From the NCBI RefSeq assembly GCF_002295065.1, contig NZ_NSGG01000003.1:496001-560000 (forward strand): 64,000 bases of DNA, given 5' to 3'. Positions 44,726-53,397 of the stretch are shown here, piece by piece. Numbering within the stretch: position 1 is the first letter of the stretch; every line of letters begins with the position of its first letter. The position numbers and the translations under genes were made by a program. The notes beneath the pieces were generated by a model. It did no database searches, was not told the DNA's origin, and saw nothing but the letters and a program-made list of their open reading frames with translations. This stretch comes from Mesorhizobium sp. WSM3859 (GTDB lineage: Bacteria > Pseudomonadota > Alphaproteobacteria > Rhizobiales > Rhizobiaceae).

Positions 44726-45790
44726 CTAGAGCGTTCCGGCGGCCGCCTCCGCCATGAAGGCCGGGTCGAAGCGCAGCTTGACGTTGCCGGCATCGCCCAG
44801 CGTCGAGCCGTCGGGGAAGCTCATGCCGATCACGTCGACAGTGGGCGCCTTGGTGCCCAGAATGCCGTGGCTGAACAGGAAGTTGCGGACGAGATCCATC
44901 GTCTTGGGCAGTTCGGCGCCCTTGGTGAACTCGACCGCCTTGGCCGGCTCGAAGAACATCGCCGTCGATGCGAGCTGGGCATCGAAGCCGGCAAGATCGG
45001 TGCCGGACGCCTTGGCCATCTCTTGCTTGGCCGCTTTGCCTTCGGTCGTGCCGGAGGTCATCAGGGCCATCGCTTCGTACCACGCGCCGACGAGCGCCTT
45101 GCCGAGAGCCGGATTGTCCTTCAGCGTCGCGGTGTTGACGACCATCAGGTCGATGATCTCGCCGGGGATCTGCGTCGAATCGAACACCTTGTGGGCGCCC
45201 GGCATGGCGACGATTTCCGAGACCAGCGGATTCCAGGTGACGACCGAGGTGACGTCGCCGGTGCCATAGGCGGCGACCATGTCGGCATCGGAGGTGTTGA
45301 CAACGGTGATGTCCTTCTCGGCGAGCCCGACCGTATCCAACGCGCGCGCCAGCAGGTAGTGCGAGACCGAGAGCTCGACGAGGTTGACCTTCTGGCCGGA
45401 AATGTCCTTGAGCGCGGTCTTGTCTTTGAGGATGACGGCATCGTTGCCGTTGGAGAAGTCGCCGACGATCAGCGCGGTGGTGTCGACACCCCCTCCGGCG
45501 GGGATCGACAGCGCGTCCATATTGGTCATCGAGCAACCGTCGAAGCCGCCGGCAGTGTACTGGTTGATGCTTTCGACGTAATCGTTGATGCGGGTGATCT
45601 CGACGTTGATGCCGTATTTGTCGGCCCATTTCTTCATGATGCCGCTGTCGGCGAGATAGCCCCATGGCATCCAGCCGACATAGATCGACCAGCAGATCTT
45701 GAAGTCTTTCTTGGGCGCCGCTTGCGCGGCCGGGATCAAGGGAAGGCTGAGTGACGCGGCCAGGATGATTGCAGCCAGCTTGCGAAGCAT
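44726..45790 (-). CDS. Solute-binding protein of the guanidine-operon ABC transporter
   Basis: The 354-residue precursor has a signal peptide (MLRKLAAIILAASLSLPLIP to AAQA, cleaved before APKKDFKICWSIYVGWMPWGY). It matches the NMT1/ThiY-like binding proteins found beside urea carboxylase genes (TIGR03427-type), often annotated as putative urea binding. The riboswitch upstream responds to guanidine in characterised cases, so guanidine is the better-supported ligand. It is first in the operon. The start is ATG at 45790, with AAAAAGGGG six bases upstream. A longer frame to 45934 runs through the riboswitch and is not used. Confidence 0.88.
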   Translation of the reverse strand: MLRKLAAIILAASLSLPLIPAAQAAPKKDFKICWSIYVGWMPWGYLADSGIMKKWADKYGINVEITRINDYVESINQYTAGGFDGCSMTNMDALSIPAGGGVDTTALIVGDFSNGNDAVILKDKTALKDISGQKVNLVELSVSHYLLARALDTVGLAEKDITVVNTSDADMVAAYGTGDVTSVVTWNPLVSEIVAMPGAHKVFDSTQIPGEIIDLMVVNTATLKDNPALGKALVGAWYEAMALMTSGTTEGKAAKQEMAKASGTDLAGFDAQLASTAMFFEPAKAVEFTKGAELPKTMDLVRNFLFSHGILGTKAPTVDVIGMSFPDGSTLGDAGNVKLRFDPAFMAEAAAGTL

Positions 45791-45877
45791 TGCGTACCCC
45801 TTTTTGCGGTCCGGATTGCGTCCGGACTTTTGTTGGGGGTTCACGGAGCGCGCATCCGGGAGAGGTTCGCGCCAGCA

Positions 45878-46000
45878 AACCCGTGCAGGGTTCTCCCGGG
45901 ATTTTGGCCCGCCGTGTTCCGCCGGATGCCTCAATGCATCCCTGGCGGTTGCGTCTCTCGGACCAGCACCGTGATGGACACGGCCGGAACCCTAGACGCT
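45878..46000 (-). ncRNA. Guanidine-I (ykkC) riboswitch
   Basis: The minus strand contains the family hallmarks in order: CTAGGGTTCCGG (45995-45984), GCTGGTCCGAGAGACGC (up to 45951), ACACGGCGGG, then AAAATCCCGGGAGA (to 45892). GCGTCT pairs with AGACGC to close P1, and CCAGGGATGC/GCATCCGG forms the next stem. Guanidine-I riboswitches turn on genes for guanidine export, carboxylation or uptake when guanidine binds. It stands about 90 bases upstream of the ABC binding-protein gene. The call is by consensus from memory, not a covariance search, but many fixed positions agree. Confidence 0.92.
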
Positions 46001-46097
46001 CTGCACGCCAGTTACGATGCAAGGGCCATGCCAATCTGAAAAGCACCGGCCCGAGGCTGTTTTCCCGGGTTCTGAAGGCGATCGCGGCATGCCTATG

Positions 46098-46233
46098 GCG
46101 CAAAAATCATCGCAGCGCCGCCGAAATAAGCAGTATCGTGTCGTGCGACCGTCTCGGATGCCGCATGGGCCGCGCCTTTTCGCGAAATTTAAAAAGGCGC
46201 GGCGGTCGTCGCAAACTATCGTGATTTTGCGGC
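46098..46233. repeat. Nested inverted repeats upstream of the ECF sigma gene
   Basis: CCGCGCCTTTT at 46170-46180 pairs with AAAAGGCGCGG at 46192-46202, and further out GCGCAAAAATCA near 46099 matches TGATTTTGCGGC at 46222-46233 in inverted form. There is no T-run after the stems. The role is unknown. Confidence 0.5.
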
Positions 46234-46264
46234 AGTTTGGCTTGGACATTATTTGGCCGGCCAC

Positions 46265-46290
46265 GTAACAAACCAGGGCCGAGATGCGAA
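46265..46290 (+). promoter_or_regulatory. Probable ECF (SigF-type) promoter
   Basis: GTAACA-N16-CGAA lies 18 bases upstream of the GTG start of the ECF sigma gene. This is one base from the GTAACC-N16-CGAA pattern of Caulobacter SigF promoters, whose partner is the anti-sigma NrsF. A SigF/NrsF-like pair follows, so autoregulation is likely. Confidence 0.55.
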
Positions 46291-46308
46291 CTTCGGGAGT
46301 AAACTCTT

Positions 46309-46845
46309 GTGACCGGCAAGGACGAGGCAGAGCTGTCCGGGCTGCTCAGGGCCGCGATCGCGGGAGACGAAAGGGCTTATGCCGACTTTCTGCACCGCAT
46401 CGCCGCCCTCGTTCGCGGCTTTGTCCGGCGCAAGATCGTTCAGGGCGGAGTCGACCCCGAGGATGTCGTGCAGGAAACCTTGCTGGCCATTCATGTGAAA
46501 CGCCACACCTGGCGGCCGGACGCGCCGGTGCTGCCCTGGGTCTACGCGATCGCCCGCTTCAAGCTCATCGACGCGTTTCGCCGGCGAGGGCGCCGCATCG
46601 AGGTCGAGATCGACGAGATCGCCGAGACCTTCGCCGAGCCGGAGACGGAGACGGTCAGCGAGCGCGACATAAACCGGGCGCTCGAGGGACTGCCGCCGAC
46701 GCAGCGTTCGGTCGTCTCGTCAATCTCGGTCGACGGCCATTCGATCGGCGAGACCGCCGCCAGGCTCGGCGTCAGCGAAACGGCGGTGCGCGTGTCGTTG
46801 CATCGCGGCCTCGCCGCGATCGCCAAAAGATTCGGACGACAGTGA
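46309..46845 (+). CDS. ECF-type RNA polymerase sigma factor (SigF-like)
   Basis: The 178-residue protein has sigma region 2 (AYADFLHRIAALVRGFVRRKI, VDPEDVVQETLLAIHVKRHTW, LPWVYAIARFKLIDAFRRRGRR) and region 4 (LPPTQRSVVSSISVDGHSIGETAARLGVSETAVRVSLHRGLAAI). The start is a GTG at 46309 with CGGGAG upstream. It lies one base from the NrsF-like gene, so it is the sigma factor of a sigma/anti-sigma pair. In Caulobacter such a pair responds to heavy metals; here the stimulus is unknown. Confidence 0.92.
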   Translation: MTGKDEAELSGLLRAAIAGDERAYADFLHRIAALVRGFVRRKIVQGGVDPEDVVQETLLAIHVKRHTWRPDAPVLPWVYAIARFKLIDAFRRRGRRIEVEIDEIAETFAEPETETVSERDINRALEGLPPTQRSVVSSISVDGHSIGETAARLGVSETAVRVSLHRGLAAIAKRFGRQ

Positions 46846-46846
46846 C

Positions 46847-47485
46847 ATGAGGACCGAGGATCTCATCAAGGCGCTCGACGCCGATGCCCGCGACAAGGCG
46901 ATGCCGCTCGGCAAGGCCTGGTGGCTGGCGGCCGGCGTTGCCGTGGCGATCGCGGCAGCCGTGTTCTTTACGACCATCGGGCCGCGTCCCGACATCATGC
47001 CGGCCATGCACACGATGCGCTTCATGTCGAAATTCGTGTTCACCCTGGTGCTTGCGACCAGCGCCTTCGCGCTGATCCGGGTGCTGTCGATGCCAGGTGC
47101 CTCGACCAGGCGGGCGATGGCCTGGATGGTTGCCGCGCCGCTTCTGGTCGTGCTGGCGGTGATCCTGGAGCTTTTCGTCGTGCCCGAGGCCGACTGGGGC
47201 AAGCGGCTTGTCGGCACCAACATGATGATCTGCATGACCTTCATCCCGCTGATCGGCATCGGCCCGCTGGCGATTTTCCTTGGCATGCTGCGCTATGGCG
47301 CGCCGACGCGGCCGGCTCTGGCCGGCGCGGTTGCAGGTCTTTTGGCGGGCGGCTTGGCGGCGACCTTCTATGCCGCGCATTGCTTCGACGATTCGCCGCT
47401 GTTCGTCGCCACATGGTATACGATCGCCATCGCCTTCCTGACGCTGCTCGGGGCCATCGGCGGCCGGCTTTTCGTGCGCTGGTAG
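46847..47485 (+). CDS. nrsF: NrsF-family (DUF1109) membrane anti-sigma factor
   Basis: A 212-residue protein with a short cytoplasmic N-terminus (MRTEDLIKALDADARDKAMP) and about six membrane segments. DUF1109/NrsF members hold the ECF factor inactive at the membrane and release it on stress. Conserved cysteines in NrsF are needed for sensing in Caulobacter; this protein has NMMICMTFIPLIGIGP and YAAHCFDDSPLF, each with one Cys that could play that part. The start ATG is one base after the sigma gene stop, so the two are cotranslated. Confidence 0.88.
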   Translation: MRTEDLIKALDADARDKAMPLGKAWWLAAGVAVAIAAAVFFTTIGPRPDIMPAMHTMRFMSKFVFTLVLATSAFALIRVLSMPGASTRRAMAWMVAAPLLVVLAVILELFVVPEADWGKRLVGTNMMICMTFIPLIGIGPLAIFLGMLRYGAPTRPALAGAVAGLLAGGLAATFYAAHCFDDSPLFVATWYTIAIAFLTLLGAIGGRLFVRW

Positions 47486-47607
47486 CCCGCCGGGGCTGTT
47501 TCGAAACAGTCCCTTAATCATGCCGGAAATTGTTTGCCGGTTAGCGGAGCTACCGCTTTCATCTGCGCAACGATTCCTTAAAACCGATCCGCCAGGGTTG
47601 TGGCAAC

Positions 47608-49596
47608 GTGCAGTTGCGCATTGGGTGGGATCGCATTGTGGCGGGGTTGAACTGGAAAGGGCTTCGTGCCGACAGGCACGCCGCGCAGGGGCTGCTGGCG
47701 GTTGGCATCGTTGCCACCGCCGCTTCGGTCCTGTCGCCACGCTTTGAATTTGGTGCGGACGCGCTGAAGTTCTGCCTGCAGATTTCAATCGCCATCACCG
47801 CCGCGACGCTGTTCTTGTCGGCGCTGTTCATCAACCGTATCGTCGATGACCGCCGGCAGATCGCCGAGAGCGAGCAGCGCTTCCGTCGCGCCATGGAGGA
47901 TTCGGCGATCGGCGTCGCCATTGTCGGGCTCGACGGGCGCATCCAGCAGGCCAATTCCGCTTTCGCCGCCATGCTGGGTTACAGCCGCGCGGAGATCGAG
48001 GCGCTGACCTTCCCGCAGATCACGCATCCGGACGACCTGCCGATCGGCCGCGAGACGATGCTGAACGTGAAGGAAGGCACGATCAGCTCCTACCATTTCG
48101 AAAAGCGCTACCTCAGGAAGGACGGGACCCCGATCTGGGCACAGCTCGCCGGTTCGGTCATCCGGGACGAGGATACCGGCAAGCCGCTTTATCTGGTGTC
48201 GCAGATCGAGGACATCGACGCGCGCAAGCAGGCGGAGGCGCGCATCGCCGAGGCCGAGACCCGTTGGAATTTCGCGCTCACCAGCACCGGACAGGGTGTC
48301 TGGAGCCTCGATATGCGCAAGGGTGGCACGACCTATTCCGAAACCTGGGTGAAGATGCTGGGCTATGCCGATGGCGAGCTCGACGGCGACCCCGACCGCT
48401 GGCGGACCATGATCCATCCCGACGACCAGGCACGCGTCGCCGAGGCGGATCGCGCGCACCTTGCCGGCGAGACGCCCTTCTTCGAGGCCGAGTTCCGGAT
48501 GCGGCACAAGGACGGCCACTGGGTCTGGATCCTCGATCGCGGCAAGACGATCGAGCGCGACGCCGAGGGCCGGCTGATCCGGGCCATTGGCAGCCTGACC
48601 GATATCACCCAGCGCAAGGAGGCTGAGGCGCGGCTGATGGTTTCGGCCGCGATGCTGGCCGACGAGAAAGAGCGCCTAAGGGTGACGCTGCAATCGATCG
48701 GCGACGCGGTGATCTGCACCGATGCCGCCAACCGCATCACCTTCATGAACCCGGTCGCGGAAAAGCTCACCGGCGTTGACGTCGGCGAAGCCCTTGGAAA
48801 GGTGCTCGGCCATGTCTATTGGGCGGTCGACGAGGAAAGCGGGCAGAGAATCGGCTTGACGCGCCCTTCGGCGAGCGCGCGGCCCCTTTGCGACCAGAAC
48901 ACGCGCGCGGTCCTCGTGCGGCGCGACGATACACGCTGCAGCATCCGCCAGGTGGTGTCGCCGATCATGAACGACCGCGAGGAGTTCTGCGGCCTGGTCA
49001 TCGTCTTCCAGGACTTCACCGACGCGCGCGCCCTGCAGCGTCAGTTGGCCTACGCCGCCGCCCATGACGCGCTGACCGGGCTTGCAAACCGTTCGAGCTT
49101 CATCCGCACCATGGAGGAACTGGTCGACCAGTGTCGTCTCAATGGCGGCGAGCACCAGTTCATGTTCGTCGACCTCGACCACTTCAAGGCCGTCAATGAC
49201 ACCGGCGGCCATGCCGCGGGCGATGCACTGCTCAGGCGCGTGGCCGACACCTTGCGCAATGTGCTTGGCCTGGAAGACATCGTCGCGCGGCTCGGCGGCG
49301 ACGAGTTCGCCGTCATCCTCAAATCGGGCGACGCGGCGCGCGGGCCGATCGCGGCGCGCTCGATCATCGATGCCATCCGCAACCTCAATTTCAGCTGGGA
49401 CGGCCGCCCGCATTCGATCGGCGCCAGCATCGGCCTTGCGCCGATCCGCGCCGGTTGCGGTGAGGTGGACGAGATCATCGCCCGCGCGGACGCCGCCTGC
49501 TACGCCGCCAAGGCTGCCGGCCGCGGTTGCGTTTCCGCCGCGCCGGACGAAGCTTCAAGAGATGTGCCGCCTATGCCGCTCGCCGCGGCGTCCTGA
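47608..49596 (+). CDS. PAS-PAS-PAS-GGDEF diguanylate cyclase with short MASE1-like N-terminus
   Basis: A 662-residue protein with a GTG start (GTGCAGTTGCGC). Two membrane segments (AVGIVATAASVL and LKFCLQISIAITAATLFLSALFINRIV) resemble the tail of a MASE1 sensor domain. Three PAS domains follow: GVAIVGLDGRIQQANSAF with PAC at RKQAEARIAE, GVWSLDMRKGGTTY, and DAVICTDAANRITFMNPVAEKLTG. The GGDEF domain ends the chain with the intact motif RLGGDEFAVIL. The EAL domain that often follows in MASE1-PAS-GGDEF proteins is absent. It looks able to make c-di-GMP. GTG is used because no ATG precedes the membrane segments. Confidence 0.87.
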   Translation: MQLRIGWDRIVAGLNWKGLRADRHAAQGLLAVGIVATAASVLSPRFEFGADALKFCLQISIAITAATLFLSALFINRIVDDRRQIAESEQRFRRAMEDSAIGVAIVGLDGRIQQANSAFAAMLGYSRAEIEALTFPQITHPDDLPIGRETMLNVKEGTISSYHFEKRYLRKDGTPIWAQLAGSVIRDEDTGKPLYLVSQIEDIDARKQAEARIAEAETRWNFALTSTGQGVWSLDMRKGGTTYSETWVKMLGYADGELDGDPDRWRTMIHPDDQARVAEADRAHLAGETPFFEAEFRMRHKDGHWVWILDRGKTIERDAEGRLIRAIGSLTDITQRKEAEARLMVSAAMLADEKERLRVTLQSIGDAVICTDAANRITFMNPVAEKLTGVDVGEALGKVLGHVYWAVDEESGQRIGLTRPSASARPLCDQNTRAVLVRRDDTRCSIRQVVSPIMNDREEFCGLVIVFQDFTDARALQRQLAYAAAHDALTGLANRSSFIRTMEELVDQCRLNGGEHQFMFVDLDHFKAVNDTGGHAAGDALLRRVADTLRNVLGLEDIVARLGGDEFAVILKSGDAARGPIAARSIIDAIRNLNFSWDGRPHSIGASIGLAPIRAGCGEVDEIIARADAACYAAKAAGRGCVSAAPDEASRDVPPMPLAAAS

Positions 49597-49626
49597 GCCG
49601 CGTCGAAAGGGTCCAGCCGCGGACAA

Positions 49627-50505
49627 TCAGCGCGTCGGCACCGGATGGTCGCCGCGATAGTCGTAGAAGCCGCGACCGGTCTTGCGGCCGAGCCAGCCCG
49701 CCTCGACATATTTCACCAGCAGCGGGCAGGGGCGGTATTTCGAGTCCGACAGGCCCTCATGCAGCACCTGCATGATGGACAGGCAGGTGTCGAGGCCGAT
49801 GAAGTCGGCGAGTTGCAGCGGTCCCATCGGATGGTTGGCGCCGAGCCGCATGGCGGTGTCGATGGCGTCGACCGTGCCGACGCCCTCATAGAGCGTGTAG
49901 ATCGCCTCGTTGATCATCGGCAAAAGGATGCGGTTGACGATGAAGGCGGGGAAATCCTCCGAGACGGTGATGGTCTTGTCGAGGTGCTTCACATAGGTCT
50001 TGGCGGCCTCGAAGGTCTGGTCCTCGGTGGCGATGCCGCGCACCAACTCGACCAGCTTCATCACCGGCACCGGGTTCATGAAATGTATGCCGATGAAGCG
50101 CTCGGGACGATCAGTCTGGGCGGCGAGCCGGGTGATCGAGATGGACGAGGTGTTGGTCGCCAGAATCGCTTCCGGATTGAGCTGCGGGCAGAGCTGCGCG
50201 TAGATCTTGCGCTTGACCGTCTCGTCCTCGGTCGCCGCTTCGATCACGAGGTCGGCGGCGGCGAGGTCGGCCATGGCCGGGGCGGCGGAGATGCGCGCCA
50301 TCGCTTCGTTGCGCGCCTTTTCCTCGAGCTTGCCGGAACCGACCTGGCGGGCCATGTTGCCGCTGATGGTGGCGATGCCCTTCTCGATCCGGTCGGCCGA
50401 TGTATCGTGGATCAGGACCTTGTAGCCACCCAGCGCCGAGACATGGGCAATACCCCCACCCATCTGACCCGCGCCGACAATGCCGATCGTCTCGATCTTG
50501 CTCAT
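49627..50505 (-). CDS. hbdA: 3-Hydroxybutyryl-CoA dehydrogenase
   Basis: The 292-residue enzyme oxidises 3-hydroxyacyl-CoA with NAD+ or runs in reverse. The NAD fold is TIGIVGAGQMGGGIAHVSAL, the catalytic His is in FIGIHFMNPVPVMKLVELVRG and the helical half begins DFPAFIVNRILLPMINEAIYTLYEG. The ATG at 50505 is a clear start (MSKIETIG); the frame to 50640 upstream is not used. It is downstream of etfBA with a terminator between, and the grouping with ETF fits fatty-acid or polyhydroxybutyrate metabolism. Confidence 0.93.
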   Translation of the reverse strand: MSKIETIGIVGAGQMGGGIAHVSALGGYKVLIHDTSADRIEKGIATISGNMARQVGSGKLEEKARNEAMARISAAPAMADLAAADLVIEAATEDETVKRKIYAQLCPQLNPEAILATNTSSISITRLAAQTDRPERFIGIHFMNPVPVMKLVELVRGIATEDQTFEAAKTYVKHLDKTITVSEDFPAFIVNRILLPMINEAIYTLYEGVGTVDAIDTAMRLGANHPMGPLQLADFIGLDTCLSIMQVLHEGLSDSKYRPCPLLVKYVEAGWLGRKTGRGFYDYRGDHPVPTR

Positions 50506-50644
50506 GACCCCGATCCCGTCCGGAACGCCCGCACTTTCCTTGAAGTACAAAGACGCTCCTGCTTGTTTGTTTCCCGCAATCCGGATGCGAACCGCCGGAT
50601 TGACTCCGGGCCTTGATGGCCCGCTTTTTGTGCAGTGCAAACTA

Positions 50645-50678
50645 AAAGGGCGGGGCGACTTCGTCTACCCCACCCTTT
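50645..50678 (-). terminator. Intrinsic terminator after etfA
   Basis: On the minus strand AAAGGGTGGGG pairs with CCCCGCCCTTT around a 12-base loop, followed by TAGTTT. It lies between etfA and hbdA (both minus), so it would end the etfBA message before hbdA. Confidence 0.75.
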
Positions 50679-50706
50679 GGATTTTAATATGCTGGAACGG
50701 ACGGCG

Positions 50707-51636
50707 TCAAAGCGCCTTTTGCAGCTCCGGCAGGATGACGAAGAGATCGCCGACCAGGCCGTAGTCGGCAACCTGGAAAATCGGCGCCTCCTCGTCCTTG
50801 TTGATGGCGACGATGACCTTGGAGTCCTTCATGCCGGCGAGGTGCTGGATGGCGCCGGAAATGCCGACGGCGATGTAGAGGTCGGGCGCGACCACCTTGC
50901 CGGTCTGGCCGACCTGCCAGTCGTTCGGCGCGTAGCCGGCGTCGACGGCGGCGCGCGAGGCGCCGACCGCGGCGCCGAGCTTGTCGGCGACCGGCAGGAT
51001 GACTTCCTGGAACTTCTCCGAGGAGCCGAGCGCGCGGCCGCCCGAGATGATGATCTTGGCCGAGGTCAGTTCCGGGCGATCATTCTCCGAGAGCTTGTTC
51101 TCGACGAAAGACGACAGGCCGGGGTTGGCGGCGGCGCCGACTGTCTCGACCGGGACCGATCCGCCCTCGGGCGCTGCCGCGAAGGAGGCCGTGCGCACCG
51201 TGATGACCTTCTTGGCGTCGGTCGACTGGACAGTCTGGATGGCGTTGCCGGCATAGATCGGCCGCTTGAAGGTGTCAGGCGAGACGACTTCGATGATTTC
51301 CGACACCTGGGCGACATCGAGGAGTGCTGCCACGCGGGGCGCGATGTTCTTGCCGGCGGAGGTCGCCGGCGCGATGATCGTGTCATAACCGCCCGCAAGC
51401 GACACCACGAGAGCCGCGGTCGGCTCGGCGAGGCGTTCCGAAAGCTCGTCGGCTTCGGCGAGCAGCACCTTGCGGACACCTTTCAGCTTGGCGGCGGCAT
51501 CTGCCGCGCCCTTGGCGCCCTTGCCGGCCACCAGCACGTCGACATCCTGGCCGATCTGGAGAGCCGCCGACAGCGCTTTTGCGGTCTGGTCGGAAAGGCT
51601 TGCGTTGTCGTGTTCGGCGATGAGGAGAATTGCCAT
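50707..51636 (-). CDS. etfA: Electron transfer flavoprotein subunit alpha
   Basis: A 309-residue subunit that binds FAD and passes electrons from acyl-CoA dehydrogenases to the ETF-ubiquinone oxidoreductase. The C-terminal FAD domain motif is [27 protein letters not shown] with [21 protein letters not shown]. It pairs with EtfB, whose gene is 24 bases upstream. Length and motifs are normal. Confidence 0.95.
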   Translation of the reverse strand: MAILLIAEHDNASLSDQTAKALSAALQIGQDVDVLVAGKGAKGAADAAAKLKGVRKVLLAEADELSERLAEPTAALVVSLAGGYDTIIAPATSAGKNIAPRVAALLDVAQVSEIIEVVSPDTFKRPIYAGNAIQTVQSTDAKKVITVRTASFAAAPEGGSVPVETVGAAANPGLSSFVENKLSENDRPELTSAKIIISGGRALGSSEKFQEVILPVADKLGAAVGASRAAVDAGYAPNDWQVGQTGKVVAPDLYIAVGISGAIQHLAGMKDSKVIVAINKDEEAPIFQVADYGLVGDLFVILPELQKAL

Positions 51637-51660
51637 TTTCTTTGTCCTTTCCTGATCGCT

Positions 51661-52410
51661 TTAGAGCACGCCGGCTTCGTTCTTCAGCTTCTCGACCAGC
51701 TCGGCCACCGACTTCACCTTGACGCCCGCCTTGCGGCCGCCGGGCTCCTCGGTCTTGATCACCTTGAGGCGCGGCTTGACGTCGGCGCCGAAGTCGGCCG
51801 GGCTCTTCTCGTCGAGCGGCTTCTTCTTGGCCTTCATGATGTTGGGCAGCGAGGCATAGCGCGGCTGGTTGAGGCGAAGGTCGGCGGTAACGATCGCAGG
51901 CATCTTCAGCTCCACGGTCTGCAGGCCGCCGTCGACTTCGCGCGTCACCTTGGCCTTGTCGCCGGCGAGCTCAACCTTGGAGGCGAAGGTGCCCTGCGAC
52001 CAACCAAGCAGCGCGGCCAGCATCTGGCCGGTCTGGTTGGAATCGTCGTCGATCGCCTGCTTGCCGAGGATGACGAGGCCGGGCTTCTCGGCCTCGACCA
52101 CACCCTTCAGCACCTTGGCGATGCCGAGCGGCTCGGTCTGCTCGTCGGTCCTGACCAGGATGGCGCGATCGGCGCCCATGGCGAGCGCGGTGCGCAGCGT
52201 TTCCTGCGCCTGCTGCGGGCCGACCGAGACGACGATGATTTCCTCAGCCTTGCCGGCTTCCTTGATGCGGATCGCTTCCTCGACCGCGATCTCGTCGAAC
52301 GGGTTCATCGCCATCTTGACGTTGGCAAGCTCGACGCCCAGTCCGTCGGCTTTCACCCGGACCTTGACGTTGGCATCCACAACCCGCTTCACGGGCACAA
52401 GGATCTTCAT
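51661..52410 (-). CDS. etfB: Electron transfer flavoprotein subunit beta
   Basis: A 249-residue subunit that binds AMP. It begins [27 protein letters not shown] and has the beta-ETF signature region [34 protein letters not shown]. It is first in the etfBA operon, with etfA following after 24 bases. A GGAGAGGTGACAGGAAA ribosome site precedes the ATG. Confidence 0.95.
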   Translation of the reverse strand: MKILVPVKRVVDANVKVRVKADGLGVELANVKMAMNPFDEIAVEEAIRIKEAGKAEEIIVVSVGPQQAQETLRTALAMGADRAILVRTDEQTEPLGIAKVLKGVVEAEKPGLVILGKQAIDDDSNQTGQMLAALLGWSQGTFASKVELAGDKAKVTREVDGGLQTVELKMPAIVTADLRLNQPRYASLPNIMKAKKKPLDEKSPADFGADVKPRLKVIKTEEPGGRKAGVKVKSVAELVEKLKNEAGVL

Positions 52411-52572
52411 TTTCCTGTCACCTCTCCTGAGATAGTCGGGGCGCTATAGCAGCGTACGCCCTGTCAGAGTTGTCGAAAGCCGACATTAGCGGCGGAATAT
52501 CCGCCCAACGGTGCCGTTTCCGTAGTGGCGGCAAATCCGCGCGTCAATATCCCATGACGCACCCAAATCGGT

Positions 52573-53376
52573 TCAGTCGCGAGGCGTTGCTGCTCCACGG
52601 CCCCATTGCGACCCCGGCTGCGCCGAGTCGCTGCCCGCCGGCTCGACAGGGACAGGCGGCTGCTGGATGTTCGGCGTCGGGTCCGGCTCGCCGTCGGTGC
52701 CGGCCAGAAGCGGCACGCCGCGGCTGCGCAGCACCAGCACCAGCACGAATCCGGCGATGATGCCGCCGATATGGCAGGCCCAGGAAATCTGGTCCTCGCC
52801 GCCGGCGGCAAACATCACGATCTGGAAAAGGATCCAGAGGATCAGCGGGATGAAGGCCGGAATGCGCAAGGGAATGCGGGCAAAGGCCAGCACCCAGACC
52901 TTCACGCGAGGGTAGAGAATCAAATAGGCGGTGACGACGCCGGCAATGGCGCCGGAGGCGCCGATCAGCGGCACCTGCGAATCCCAGGCCACCAGCCCCT
53001 GGAAGAAAGCGCCCGCGATGGCGCAGGCGAGGTAGAAGATCAGGTAGCGTATATGGCCGAGCGCATCCTCGACATTGTCGCCGAACACCCACAGGAACAG
53101 CATGTTGCCGCCGAGATGGAAAATGTCGGCGTGCAGGAAGGAATAGGTGAGGTAGCTGAGGCTTTCGGGGATGACGACGAATTCTGGCGACAGCTCGACC
53201 TTGTCGTGGACCACCGAGGGGATGAAGCCGAGACCGAGAACCGCGGCATTGGTGAAGTTCTCACCGCCAAGCGTGGTCGCCAGATAGACCAGCGCATTCG
53301 CCACGATCAGGCCGATCGTCACATATTGCAGGCGGATGTGGCGCAGCCTGTTGGTGTCATAAAGCGGGATGAACAT
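52573..53376 (-). CDS. Rhomboid-family intramembrane serine protease
   Basis: A 267-residue protein with about six or seven membrane segments. The catalytic Ser is in PLIGASGAIAGVVTAY (GASG) and the catalytic His in ISWACHIGGIIAGFVLV; FLHADIFHLGGNMLFLWVFGDNVED is the HxxxN oxyanion helix. The C-terminal tail is proline-rich and cytoplasmic. Rhomboids cut membrane proteins within the bilayer. It starts 21 bases after the PduO-type gene on the same strand. Confidence 0.92.
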   Translation of the reverse strand: MFIPLYDTNRLRHIRLQYVTIGLIVANALVYLATTLGGENFTNAAVLGLGFIPSVVHDKVELSPEFVVIPESLSYLTYSFLHADIFHLGGNMLFLWVFGDNVEDALGHIRYLIFYLACAIAGAFFQGLVAWDSQVPLIGASGAIAGVVTAYLILYPRVKVWVLAFARIPLRIPAFIPLILWILFQIVMFAAGGEDQISWACHIGGIIAGFVLVLVLRSRGVPLLAGTDGEPDPTPNIQQPPVPVEPAGSDSAQPGSQWGRGAATPRD

Positions 53377-53397
53377 CGGACCCTCCCGCCCCTGAAT

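Larger units (their letters stand above)
45791..46308. other. Divergent leader region: riboswitch on one side, ECF promoter on the other
   Basis: About 520 bases between the guanidine operon (minus) and the ECF sigma gene (plus). It holds the guanidine-I riboswitch, a hairpin at 45809-45827 (GTCCGGA-TTGCG-TCCGGAC) directly before the binding-protein ribosome site, a set of nested inverted repeats at 46098-46233, and an ECF-type promoter at 46265-46290. No protein-coding signal is convincing here. Confidence 0.7.

Noticed and set aside
44726..45790. The name urea-binding protein for the ABC component
   Set aside because: Family annotation often says putative urea, but the riboswitch ahead of the operon senses guanidine, so guanidine is the better hypothesis.
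46017..46268. An 83-codon plus-strand frame upstream of the ECF gene
   Set aside because: Basic, without a good ribosome site, and overlapping the nested inverted repeats. No family likeness.
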